NCBI GenBank assembly: GCA_003990745.1
Contig: RBNI01002606.1
Location: forward strand, 1 to 18,010
Direction: 5' to 3'
DNA length: 18,010 nt
DNA from: Jimgerdemannia flammicorona
Lineage: Eukaryota; Mucoromycota; Endogonomycetes; Endogonales; Endogonaceae
Shown here: positions 1 through 7,931 of the stretch, one piece after another
How positions within the stretch are numbered: position 1 is the first letter of the stretch
Layout of the letters: every line of letters begins with the position of its first letter
Position numbers and translations under genes: made by a program
The notes under the pieces: generated by a model
What the model was told of the DNA's origin: nothing
The model's input: only the letters and a program-made list of their open reading frames with translations
Databases searched by the model: none

Positions 1-1242
1 TTTTTTGGCAAGCTGCTGTGGCGTGCCAGTAAGGTGAAGGGTGTTAGTCAATGAGCCAAGGCGCAGATGGTCAGTTGCAGGCTACTATGTAGCGAATCTT
101 TGTTTTTTGTTGTCACTTCGTTTGCCATACGAATCGCAGCTGCAAACAATACTTCACATGATGATAATAAAGGGACGGGATGTATATATGAGTGGTGGAA
201 GTTTGAAATTGTGGGATCTAAGGGGACGTGTTTCCTGAGGATTTTACTATGATATACGTTTTGGGGTGACCGGGGCAGCCTGAAAAGTGACCACTCGTGC
301 ATGAACTCCTTGGATATCTGTTTTCCTTGCAAATGCGTGCCCTTATTCGAGAATTTCAAGGCTTATTTTATTGTGATTCCTGGGGCCCGCAATTTGTACT
401 GGGTTTTGGCCAACTAATGCTAAGGAATTTGTATTCCCTATGAGGAATAATTCTGAGTGATCCCTCTGAGTAATCCTTCTATTGAATAATCCATCTTCCC
501 GAGGTTCTTGGCCTTCGTCACGGTTTCAGGTCGCTTGGACTGAAACACCTCCTTGCGTCAATTTTCAGGCACGTACCCTTCCAAACCTACATAATATACA
601 AACAAACACAGCCAAAGCAAGTATAGGAACATTGGTAGAATATGACCGGAGACGATCCGGAGGATTTAATTAAAAAAGGACGCCAATCCAAGGAAAAGTA
701 AAAAAAAAAAATGTCTTATTCAAGGTGTGTTGAGAGCATATCGGGTAGCTTTTTTTCAGAATTTGCAAAAAAAAGTTGCGAGAAAGTTCAATTGACGCTA
801 GCAAGAATGCTTTTGTTCATCACTTTTTCCGGATCTGTGCATACTTATTTAAAGGCATTTAGGCAGGGTGATGATTTTGGTAAAATGAGTTCCTGAAAGC
901 GTCTATTGCAGCAATGCTGGTTGCAGAATTAGATCATTCTTGCTATATTTAACCACTTTCGCTGGAGTGGATTCGTCGGATTTTGCTAGCAGCATTTGAA
1001 TTTTTTTTTTTGCATTTTTTTTTTTTTCAAAATTTTAAAGAAGAGAGTGGTGCATCGGGATGTGAAGATGAGGGCTATTTCGGGAGGGGAGCAGAACTAG
1101 GTAAAATAAAAAATAAAATAAAAAGGTGTTAGATTAGAAATACTGTGAGGTCAAGACGTACATTTTATAATGTGCTGGCTCAATGGTGGCAAATAACAAG
1201 GTTGGGGCTGTTATGTAGATTGGCTTGAGCCCCCAGTTACTT
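1..1242. other. Gene-poor stretch, no gene recognised
   Basis: I see no convincing coding region on either strand. The open frames are all about 60-100 codons and match nothing I know. CG dinucleotides occur at an ordinary frequency, unlike everything right of 3328. Low-complexity runs are present: a T-rich block at about 999-1028 and an A-rich (aaaat)n-like block at about 1102-1126. The right edge (about 1185-1242) is the primer-binding-site side of the minus-strand LTR that follows, so the last ~60 bases belong to a truncated retroelement. No tRNA or rRNA was recognised. Confidence 0.5.
1222..1235 (-). other. Primer-binding-site candidate of the left family C element
   Basis: The minus strand reads TGGGGGCTCAAGCC seven bases after the LTR end. 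A TGG start just inside a 5' LTR is typical of tRNA primer-binding sites, because tRNAs end in CCA. The mutated right copy has TAGGGGCTTAAGCC at 4216-4229. Homology between the two copies fades about 40-50 bases further inside, so the left element is truncated or diverges there. The priming tRNA was not identified. Confidence 0.5.
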
Positions 1243-1398
1243 TGTCAAAAAGCAACAAAATGTTCTATGGTTTCTGGTATCCTTGTTGGTGTTTAGTGGT
1301 ATAATAGTCAAATCTGGATACAGCGGTCGATTTCCTTATTGGGACAGTTCTTGGGTGTAGTGGCAATTTGTATGGCGGAGGATCTCGAATGGTTTTCT

Positions 1399-1465
1399 TA
1401 TGCGATTTCTGCGTGACGATCTCTGTGAGTGGATTTCCTTATGTATGCGATTTCTGTGTGACGAT
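1399..1465. repeat. 45-bp tandem repeat inside left family C LTR
   Basis: The 22-base string starting TATGCGATTTCTG occurs at 1399-1420 and 1444-1465 with one mismatch, giving a 45-bp period. It explains the repetitive peptide seen in the minus-strand open frame here. Confidence 0.7.
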
Positions 1466-1859
1466 CATGGGACTCCCTTATTAGGCGGCGAATTACTGGA
1501 TGGTGCAGATTACTTGAAAACGGGGATGACGCGAATCGGCGGGCTTCTTGAAAATAACTGGATATCTTGAGAAAAGTTATGTCAAAGACTGGCTTCGTTT
1601 GCGCGAATGTGAGTTCACTGGCTTTGTGGCAAGGTTCCCCTGGTAGCTTTTCTTTAAGCAGCAGGTTTCTCAAATAGTGGCGAAGTTCTTCACTCAAACT
1701 TGGCGGCAAATCTCAGGCTTTTGATCGGAAAGTGGACCGGAGTGGGATTAAGGCAAAGCTCACAACTTCTTGGCAGTAGTTTGTTGGCAGGTTTCTCCTC
1801 CTAAGTGTACCAGACAATTGGCTTTTGCTTTTGAACTTTTCGGACTCTTCTCTTCTGGC

Positions 1860-1970
1860 TTAGTCTGGCAAGCATACCCAATATATGTATGATGGATTTC
1901 TCTTCTGGCAAGCGTACCAAATATATGACGGATTTCTCTTCTGACTTAGTCTGGCAAGTGTACCAATCTT
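1860..1970. repeat. Degenerate 40-50 bp minisatellite in left family C LTR
   Basis: A unit containing TCTGGCAAGCATACC, then an ATATATG run, then GATGGATTTCTCTTCTGG recurs two to three times with variable length. The partner LTR has a mutated version of the same array at about 3935-4040, so the array is part of the LTR family and not a local accident. Confidence 0.6.
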
Positions 1971-2315
1971 TTGTATCGGAAAGTGGACCGGAGTGGAAAA
2001 GGAAGCTTTCTGCTTTTCTTTGACTTTTCGGACTGAGGTTTATTCACTCTTGTCTCTGGAGTATTTTATACAAGTTGGTTGCTAACTCAGTTGCTATCTG
2101 GATAATTATAGAATGTGCAGTAATGCTATTTAGGGAAGGGAGTAACCAGGTGTGTCCAATGGGCACAGGTGTATCCTTAGGACACAGATCAACAAACCTG
2201 ATTTAGTATCTTGGCTAATTATAAGTGGTGGCACATGTGGGTAACTAGGTATGAGTAACTATGCTATGCTGAGTGTTCACATCATCTGGCTATACTATGT
2301 TATTCGCTTGTCACA

Positions 2316-3327
2316 ATATATATTCACACCTTTCTCTGGCGAAAATAATAATAACAATAATAGTAATAAATGTCATGCGCGGATAACACCCGTCATTCGA
2401 ATCGTCTGTGAAATTGAAAAACTACAGCATTGGTTGCGAGCTTTCGACGTACGCTTGCGCTTTGGATCCATATTCTTCTTGGGCATGTCGGCCGACAAAC
2501 TCTCCTTGTTCAGGCGGCTGGACTTATAATGAACCTTGCGATTTCTCAACCGTCGCTCCAAACGAAACTTTAGATGCATCCCGCTAGCTCCTCGGCATCT
2601 CCTCGGCAGCCCCTCTCTGCGGCGTCAAGGTTTTCATGCAAATCTTAGCCAGTCAAGCTTCAATCTGCGTATAGCAATCTTCGCTTCTTCAACCACGAAC
2701 AGCTTGACAGCGATGACGACGTTGGCCTCCAACAGTTTCCGAATTTTCATTCTTGTGCTGCTGTACCAATTTCTCAAGCCGAACCATTCTGTTCGCTTTG
2801 CTGCATCTGGCATCCGCCATCCTCGCCTGAAGTCTCATCCACGCCCCCAATTCCCACATACGATACACCCTGCTCTTGTACAATGCAGGCGTGCTAACGC
2901 AACCGCTTCACTTTGTCCCAAATACCCTGCACCGTCTGATTGTGTTCAATCATCCGGAAGTCGTGACAATACATATGGTTCCCAAGTCATGCATCCCAGC
3001 AGCAAACTCCTTGAGCCTATTTTGACATCGGCAAAATCGGCAAAAAGATGAAATTAAAGAGACCCATCATAGGTTTTGGATTGTGTCCGCAACTAGAATC
3101 TCATAGAACAAAATAAAATTCATTGGACTCGGGCCTCTGTGTATTCTCGACTTTTCTGTTAAGTGAGTACATGTATACTTTGTATTGTTTCACCCTATAA
3201 ATTGGATCTATTATTCTTATTACTAATGTGAACAAGTCGTATAAAAAATGTGCGAGGAAGAAGAAGTTCTCATTCCATCCCCATGGCTCAAGACTCCATG
3301 GTAAACACTCAACTTGGAATAGAATAC
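2316..3327. other. Unassigned island between two divergent LTRs, possible broken gene
   Basis: This 1-kb stretch has normal CG content and lies between two head-to-head family C LTRs. The longest plus-strand frame (2536-3051, 171 codons) is rich in Ser, Arg and Pro and looks like a shadow. The minus strand has three adjacent coding-like pieces in different frames. One, near 2900-2980, contains EHNQTVQGIWDKVKRL. The next (2689-2883) contains RMWELGAWMRLQARMADARC. The third (about 2640-2745) contains LLEANVVIAVKLFVVEEAK and continues after stops into a Lys/Arg-rich segment ending at 2373. This could be a frameshifted pseudogene, or a gene with introns I did not resolve. I do not recognise the family. 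Confidence 0.3.
2342..2371. repeat. AAT/AAC trinucleotide microsatellite
   Basis: A run of AAT-type triplets (aataataataacaataat and similar) lies about 25 bases from the start of the left family C LTR. It has no apparent function. Confidence 0.7.
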
Positions 3328-4208
3328 TGTGATAAGCGAACACTATAGTATAGCCTGATGATGTACAAAGAACACTTAGCATAGTTACCTCACATAGTTA
3401 CTCATATGCACCACAAATTGTATAAATAATCAGATATACCAAATCAGGAATATTGATTTCATCCCAAGTGGAACATCTGTTCTAACTGGAACACTTATCC
3501 CAAGTGGGACACCTGTTTTAACTAGAACACTCATCCCAAGCAGAACACCTATTCCAACTGAAATATCTTTCTAAATTAGCTCTACTGTATATTCTATGAT
3601 TACTCAGATAGCAACTAGATAGCAAATACACCTATATAAAATATCTCAGAGATTTGAGTAAATAAATCTAAATCTGAAAAGTTGGATAAACAAAGCAAAA
3701 GCCAATTATCTGGTATACTTAAGAAGAGAATGCCTGCTAATGAGCTACTGCTAAGAAGTTGTAATCTTTATTCCTTTTTTACTCCAGTTTACTTTTCAAT
3801 ATAAAGAAGCCTACTACTTCTTAATAAACCAAGCCAATTAGTCAAACATATCTTTATAATAAACTTATATATATAAATGAAGTAGTTGACCAATATAACT
3901 TTATTTATTAAAAGAAGTTTATCATATTTTGGTCTGCTTATCAGATTAAGTCAGGAGAGAAATCTGTTATATTTTAGTATACTTAATAGACTAAGCTTGA
4001 AGATCTGATTTTTAATATACTTACCAGACTAAGCCTAAAGAATAGCTAATATCATCAATCTGCTATATTATATAGAATTCATAATATTTAAAAATCCTGC
4101 CAAATCTATACCTAATTAGGAAACTGTCAAAATCTTCTCTATTATATAAATAAAGAAACTTATATTTTAAAATTAGCAATCTTTAAACATTTTATTACTT
4201 TTTACAAA
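3328..4208 (+). mobile_element. Family C 5' LTR, plus strand, heavily mutated copy
   Basis: It starts TGTGATAAGCGAACAC and ends TTTTTACA, matching the ends of the inverted copy at 1243-2315 apart from C-to-T and G-to-A changes and deletions. TATATAAA at 3633-3640 is the probable promoter, and AATAAA at 3661-3666 the probable poly(A) signal. Nearly all CG dinucleotides of the partner are TG, CA or TA here. It is followed directly by a primer-binding-like sequence and, further on, by a coding-like region on the same strand, so I read it as the 5' LTR of a plus-strand element. The five bases before it (AATAC) have no visible partner, because the far end of the element is not in the window. Confidence 0.75.
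3461..3568. repeat. Three tandem 36-bp units in right family C LTR
   Basis: Units start at 3461, 3497 and 3533, each beginning ATCCCAAG and containing a GAACAC or GGACAC motif. The left LTR has a related but less regular stretch at about 2145-2200. Lying upstream of the TATA box, it is a U3 repeat array of the kind that can hold regulatory sites, though no known site was recognised. Confidence 0.75.
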
Positions 4209-4215
4209 GTAACTA

Positions 4216-4229
4216 GGGGCTTAAGCCAA
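4216..4229 (+). other. Primer-binding-site candidate of right family C element, mutated
   Basis: TAGGGGCTTAAGCC lies seven bases after the LTR end at 4208. It corresponds to the unmutated TGGGGGCTCAAGCC of the left copy, with two differences that both fit deamination. Confidence 0.5.
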
Positions 4230-4640
4230 TCTACATAACTACTCTAACCTTGTAATTTGTATTTAGAGACTCAACTGAGAAGTTTTTTTTTTTTGAATTC
4301 TATATATAACTTTTCAACTCATAAGAACCCAATAGCCAAACTGAATATATTTGATTAGTACTTCTAAATAAATCAAATCAATTTGAATTGAATCAAATTG
4401 AGAGTACTATATTTAATACAGTATCAATCTTAGTTATTATAGAAGAACAGATCATCAGTAGTATTTAAAAAAGAAGAGAAGTAATTATCTCAAGACTTGT
4501 CAACTACTCAGTATTAGAAGGATTCTAACCAGAGATTAGTACTATATAAAACTCTCTACTACTACCAGCTTAGTCACTAAGGATATAGCTTATAAATATA
4601 TCTGAAGTATCAGTAGACCTATATACTACTAAGAGATCTG
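4230..4640 (+). other. Leader of family C element, no gene
   Basis: This is AT-rich sequence between the primer-binding site and the first coding-like frame. It includes a 14-base T run at about 4282-4295 and a 9-bp inverted repeat with a 6-base spacer at 4378-4401. No reading frame is convincing. It probably corresponds to the untranslated leader of the element. Confidence 0.4.
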
Positions 4641-5431
4641 ATCCAGCCAGAGCAACTGGATAATACTGATAATCTTATCTAAAACTTTGATAATCTTGTA
4701 CAAAAACTTGAAGACTATATTATCTGATTCTGATTCCTCTTCAAGGTTCCATCTATCTCACTACTATCAGGACTAGCAGATTCTTCAAGCTTAGCACTCT
4801 CAAGAATACCAAGAGGAGTATCAGTATTTTAAAGACAAAGTACCCTTCCCTCAACTTTTATTAGCTCAATTAGTTATAATATATCTATCTAAAATAGATT
4901 CAGAAAACTGAGGAAGAACCAGAAGACAGTAATGATGAAATGACAGTACTACTACCTATATTTACAAGATATCTAGAGGAAGATCTAAAGAAATTTCTAA
5001 ATATTCTTAAAGAAATTGCAGTCCTAAAGGACCTTGCTTTCAGAAGACAAATTATAGTCTTTAAAGTATAACTGGAAAAACTGATCAAAGGAATCTTTAC
5101 TAGAATATCAAATAACCCAAACTCTGATCTAGAATAAGCTATAGCTGATATATACTACTATATATAACAGTATGAAGCCATCTCCTACTGACTTATTAAA
5201 AAGTATACAGAAACAGAAACTTATCACAAGGCTCAAGAATCTATTATAAGTATAAAGATGATAGAATCTCTATGAGTATTCTTAATAAGAATTTAGAAGA
5301 GAATATATACTGATAAGTTAAGTACTATCAACCAGAATATTATTAGTCTAATGACCTTTATGAATAAAATTCCACATAATATTACATAGCATATATGCAC
5401 TCTTAGTATTAAGAAATCTAATAAATAAGTA
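4641..5431 (+). pseudogene. Degenerate gag-like frame of family C element, first part
   Basis: Plus-strand frames here read as a protein with interspersed stops, and frame changes near 4715 and 4900. Pieces visible in order are a coiled-coil-like LDNTDNLI..NFDNLVQKLEDY, a segment with EYQEEYQYFKDKVPFPQLL, and a long stop-free stretch (about 4898-5068) with EEEPEDSNDEMT followed by YLEEDLKKFLNILKEIAVL. A lysine- and isoleucine-rich tail with KLSTINQNIISLMTFMNKI follows. The stops are TAA, TAG or TGA, as deamination of Gln, Arg or Trp codons would give. Position after an LTR and a primer-binding site suggests gag. No zinc knuckle or known capsid motif is visible, so the family (gypsy or copia) is not settled. 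The frame resumes after the solo LTR at 5908. Confidence 0.4.
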
Positions 5432-5432
5432 T

Positions 5433-5902
5433 TATAACATAGTAGATACTTAACCTTAGAAGTATATCAGATTTCTGTATCTTGAAAACTTAATCTTTTT
5501 TGACTCTGCAGAGTCCTCAGAATATAGAAGTGGGTGAGTTTAAAGTGTATCTGCCTGTAGGCTTACTAGTTTCTTTGCTTTCTCTTTGCTTTAAACTATT
5601 TCAATCTGAGGTTTATTTACTCTAAGATATTGGGTTATTTATACAAGTTTGCTAGCTATAAGGTGGCTAAGTTATAACTAAGTTATGAGTCACTTTTTTA
5701 TAAGTATTAATCCTTGACATCTGTTAAATCTTTTACAATTGTGAATTCTTAACATTTGTGAAGAGTTTAACATTCATGAAAATTTAACATTTGTGAAATG
5801 ACTACTATTCATAAGGCTATACTATATTGGGAATTGGGTTTAGGTACCATGATCAAATATCTAATTCCCCTGTTCCTTGTTCTTAATTCAGATCAATTAT
5901 CA
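5433..5902 (-). mobile_element. Solo family B LTR inserted in the gag-like frame
   Basis: It aligns along its whole length with the LTR at 16061-16524, in the same orientation. Its plus-left end TATAACATAG corresponds to TGTAACATAG and its right end GATCAATTATCA to GATCAGCCATCA. TATAAATA lies at 5636-5643 minus strand, with AATAAA at 5612-5617. No polypurine tract follows its right end, unlike the copy at 16061. AGTA occurs just outside both ends (5428-5431 and 5904-5907), a possible imperfect target-site duplication. The gag-like frame to its left resumes in phase at 5908 once the LTR and one AGTA are discounted, so it is probably a solo LTR left by LTR-LTR recombination. Short TAACATTTGTGAA-like repeats lie at about 5726-5800. 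Confidence 0.8.
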
Positions 5903-5907
5903 CAGTA

Positions 5908-6041
5908 AATACAATCCAAGAATACTTTGATATCAAGTAAGAAACTACTTAAAATAATAATAAGAAAGAAGATAAGAAAGATCTCTTAGTCAAGACCCTC
6001 TAAGGAATTCTTCAAGGAAACTCAAGAGAAAAGAAATCTAT
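5908..6041 (+). pseudogene. Degenerate gag-like frame of family C element, second part
   Basis: This continues the frame of 4641-5431 after the solo LTR and reads NTIQEYFDIK, then an Asn/Lys-rich hydrophilic stretch with NNNKKEDKKDLLVKT and GNSREKK, with three in-frame stops. It ends abruptly at 6042, where element A begins. The continuity across the LTR is the main evidence that both parts are one gene. The continuation is not found on the other side of element A. Confidence 0.4.
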
Positions 6042-6159
6042 TGTAACAGTGACCCCAGAATAATGACATCAGTATCGGAGACAGCCTTTCCTTGTAAGCC
6101 ACCAGATTGGAGCACAAGAAGATCATACAGTATACAAGATAAACAATGATGACCAACTG

Positions 6160-6167
6160 TGAGTCAT
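6160..6167 (+). promoter_or_regulatory. TGAGTCAT, candidate bZIP (Gcn4/CPC1-type) site in 5' LTR
   Basis: The palindrome core TGAGTCA is the known binding site of Gcn4/CPC1-type bZIP factors, which activate genes under amino-acid starvation in fungi. It lies 30 bp upstream of a TATA box and is kept unchanged in the 3' LTR at 13622-13629, although the surrounding sequence has diverged. That it works as a binding site is inferred. Confidence 0.4.
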
Positions 6168-6196
6168 TGTGACCACAGTATGGGTATCTTGAGTAA

Positions 6197-6206
6197 TATA
6201 AAAAAA
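6197..6206 (+). promoter_or_regulatory. Candidate TATA box upstream of the LTR-encoded ORF
   Basis: TATAAAAAAA lies 87 bp before the ATG at 6284. That spacing would fit a short-leader transcript of the LTR reading frame, independent of the main element promoter at 7352. The 3' LTR has a mutated form (TATCAAAAAA) at the matching place. Confidence 0.4.
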
Positions 6207-6283
6207 GGATCAAGAAACTGCAGTAGTAGCAACCAACAAGACCCACCAATCCCAAAATAGCTCAAAGAATTACTACAAATGAA

Positions 6284-7125
6284 ATGCCTACTGCTCACCA
6301 AACCTCAAGATCAAGGAATCACCAAGGCACTCAGTTGAAGAAAGGATGTTTCAAGACATCAGAAGAGCCATGAGGACCTGCTCAAGAAGGACTCCTAGTG
6401 TCAACCTAGATACTAGTAACCCTTATTATTATATCCTCTACTACTGTGAAATGGGAACAAGGATCACCATTACTACTGAATGCCTCCAAATGTAGCAGGA
6501 GTATGAAATAGGAAATATCCTCTGCTAGAAGTATCCACAGACCAGCACTCAAGAGCTACAAGATGCCACTCCCATAGATATATACAAAACAAGGACGGCT
6601 AAGAAGATCTATCAGATCTTCAGGCATACACTATGGTTGATCCCCAACTTGAAGTATGTTAGAATCTCAGACTTCAGAGACCTATCAGCCTGGCATATCA
6701 ATGCACTAGAAACCAGGGTGGCTATAGAAGTCCAGTCCACTATCACTCTTGACAGTGATGAAGTAGAAGACTTCTGGCATCCCATCCTCCTGAACAACCC
6801 AGACCAATTCCTATAAGGATTTATCTCAATATTCCAAGGTCCAAGCATCCAGGTTAGACCTCTCCAAGACCCCACATTTGTCTCCTATTTTGTGGAAGAG
6901 AACCTTATAGCCTAGAGAGCCCCAGACCTCCTTGTTCCTACCACCACCAAATGTACTGATATCATTAGTGATAATGTTATCCTGCATAACATATGCGAGA
7001 TGTGCAATATACACAAAATATGCGACCTATACAATAATGATGAATTCGTGGACCTTATCTCCTTTGAAGACATCCTGACCTCTGATGAGGATGAAGCCTC
7101 TATGGTCTTGAACATTCTGCTCTAA
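6284..7125 (+). pseudogene. LTR-encoded ORF, 5' copy (unknown function)
   Basis: This is a reading frame of about 280 codons inside the U3 part of the 5' LTR, from ATG at 6284 to TAA at 7123-7125. One missing base near 6324 (relative to the 3' copy) shifts the frame early on, and five in-frame stops follow (for example at QM*QEYEIG and LIA*RAPD), all explainable by deamination. Visible features: an Arg-rich N-terminal part with FQDIRRAMR, a YYYILYY stretch, a mixed central region, the segment STITLDSDEVEDFW, then GPSIQVRPLQDPTFVSYFVEEN, and an acidic tail with FEDILTSDEDEASM. I see no signal peptide, membrane segment or known domain. It is conserved with the 3' copy. I do not recognise the family; it is not gag or pol. 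Confidence 0.65.
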
Positions 7126-7351
7126 AGTTCTTTGGTAATATTGAATTATACTAGTACTGGCATTCTGATGTGACACTGAATTATTCCAGCACCATTTTTC
7201 TATATCACCAAAATTATACCAGCATTCTGAACCTGTGCAACTATCAGTGCTAACCCTAGAACTTAGCAGTTTTTCCTGTCCTGGCATTTTATTTTAGTTA
7301 TTGGAATTTATATTTAGCTTCATATCTTAGCAATCATTGAATTATATTTTG

Positions 7352-7359
7352 TATAAATA
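7352..7359 (+). promoter_or_regulatory. Main TATA box of element A, 5' LTR
   Basis: TATAAATA lies 36 bp before the start of the duplicated segment at 7388, a usual distance to a transcription start, so R probably begins near 7388. The 3' LTR has the same box at 14825-14832. Confidence 0.65.
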
Positions 7360-7378
7360 CCCCTCTTATTTTCTCTGA

Positions 7379-7384
7379 AATAAA
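7379..7384 (+). terminator. AATAAA poly(A) signal, 5' LTR of element A
   Basis: AATAAA lies 20 bases after the TATA box and just before the presumed start of R. It is conserved in the 3' LTR at 14852-14857, where it would direct polyadenylation. The same TATA-then-AATAAA order occurs in LTR families B and C. Confidence 0.55.
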
Positions 7385-7387
7385 GTC

Positions 7388-7811
7388 AGTTCCTCTCAGT
7401 CTAATATATACGATTCCTTATAAGCAATTTAAGAGATAACAAGACAGTTTAAAGATAAGAAGTTTGAGGACTATAAGACTTTGGGAAGACACTCCAATAA
7501 GAACTTGCTTATAACAAACTTGTAGTTAGTCTAAGAGATATATCTTAAAGAGAATCTGATGTATTTGAAGGACTCAATATCCACTATATAACAATGTGTA
7601 TAATATAGTTTCTCTTAGTACAATATACACACTTCCTTGTAAGCAATCTAAAAGATAATAAGATAGTTTAAAGATAAGAAGTTTGAGGACTATAAGACCT
7701 TGGGAAGGCACTCCAATAAGAACTTACTTATAACAAACTTGAGTTAGTCTAAGAGATATACCTTGAAGAGAATCTGGTATATTTGAAGGACTCAGCAACT
7801 ACTATGTGACA
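7388..7811 (+). repeat. Tandem duplication of R-U5 in the 5' LTR
   Basis: 7388-7593 (from AGTTCCTCTCAG to CTATATAACA) is repeated at 7607-7811 (from AGTTTCTCTTAG to CTATGTGACA), offset 219 bp. Thirteen unrelated bases (ATGTGTATAATAT) lie between. The 3' LTR has a single copy. Both copies end in ACA, like an LTR end, and only the second is followed by the primer-binding site. Confidence 0.85.
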
Positions 7812-7814
7812 ACT

Positions 7815-7831
7815 TGGTGCCCATTGGCTGG
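7815..7831 (+). other. Primer-binding site of element A
   Basis: TGGTGCCCATTGGCTGG starts four bases after the LTR end. A TGG start fits the CCA end of a tRNA. The priming tRNA was not identified. Confidence 0.6.
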
Positions 7832-7931
7832 TGATTCAAGATGAATCCCTCACTTTCAAGCTGAAAAATAAACAACTCCCACAATAACTACCTTGACTAC
7901 AAGAGTCACCCCTGCAAGAATTCAAGATAAG

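Larger units (their letters stand above)
1243..2315 (-). mobile_element. Family C LTR, minus strand, unmutated copy
   Basis: On the minus strand this begins TGTGACAAGCGAA (2315 leftwards) and ends TTTTTGACA (1243), giving the TG...CA ends of an LTR. It is the inverted counterpart of 3328-4208: the two share the start, the promoter region, the internal repeats, the end and the primer-binding region. A TATA box (TATAAAATA) lies at 2062-2070 minus strand, with AATAAA at 2039-2044, the same order as in the other LTR families here. It contains internal tandem repeats: a 45-bp period at 1399-1465, a 40-50 bp unit around 1860-1970, and two copies of a stretch containing AGTGGACCGGAGTGG (1731 and 1981). 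CG dinucleotides are retained, so this copy escaped the mutation seen in its partner. The open frame at 1398-1709 minus is largely made of these repeats and is probably not a gene. Confidence 0.75.
6042..7811 (+). repeat. 5' LTR of element A
   Basis: It starts TGTAACAGTGACC and ends TATGTGACA, the usual TG...CA ends. It matches 13490-15062 along its length. At 1,770 bp it is unusually long; the 3' copy is 1,573 bp, and the difference is mostly a tandem duplication of the last ~206 bp (7388-7593 and 7607-7811). It contains, in order, a TGAGTCAT site, a TATA box, a reading frame of about 280 codons, a second TATA box (7352-7359), AATAAA (7379-7384) and the duplicated R-U5 region. It looks less mutated at its outer ends than the 3' LTR (TGTAACA and TGTGACA against TATAAAG and CATAATA). 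Confidence 0.9.

Noticed and set aside
1398..1709. 103-codon minus-strand open frame in left family C LTR
   Set aside because: Its C-terminal third is encoded by a 45-bp tandem repeat. The partner LTR does not preserve the frame, so there is no sign of a protein.
2536..3051. 171-codon plus-strand open frame
   Set aside because: It has low-complexity Ser/Arg/Pro composition and no recognisable domain, and lies opposite more coding-like minus-strand pieces. It may be chance openness in a GC-richer island.
3281..3301. Two CCATGG palindromes 15 bases apart
   Set aside because: A short coincidence without conserved context; no function is suggested.
4378..4401. 9-bp inverted repeat with 6-base spacer
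   Set aside because: It lies in AT-rich leader sequence with no T-run or gene context for a terminator or RNA structure; such hairpins are expected by chance there.
6022..7287. Several minus-strand open frames of 60-87 codons
   Set aside because: They lie opposite the LTR-encoded ORF and U3/R region. The plus-strand frame is conserved in both LTRs, whereas the minus frames are not kept as one continuous frame.
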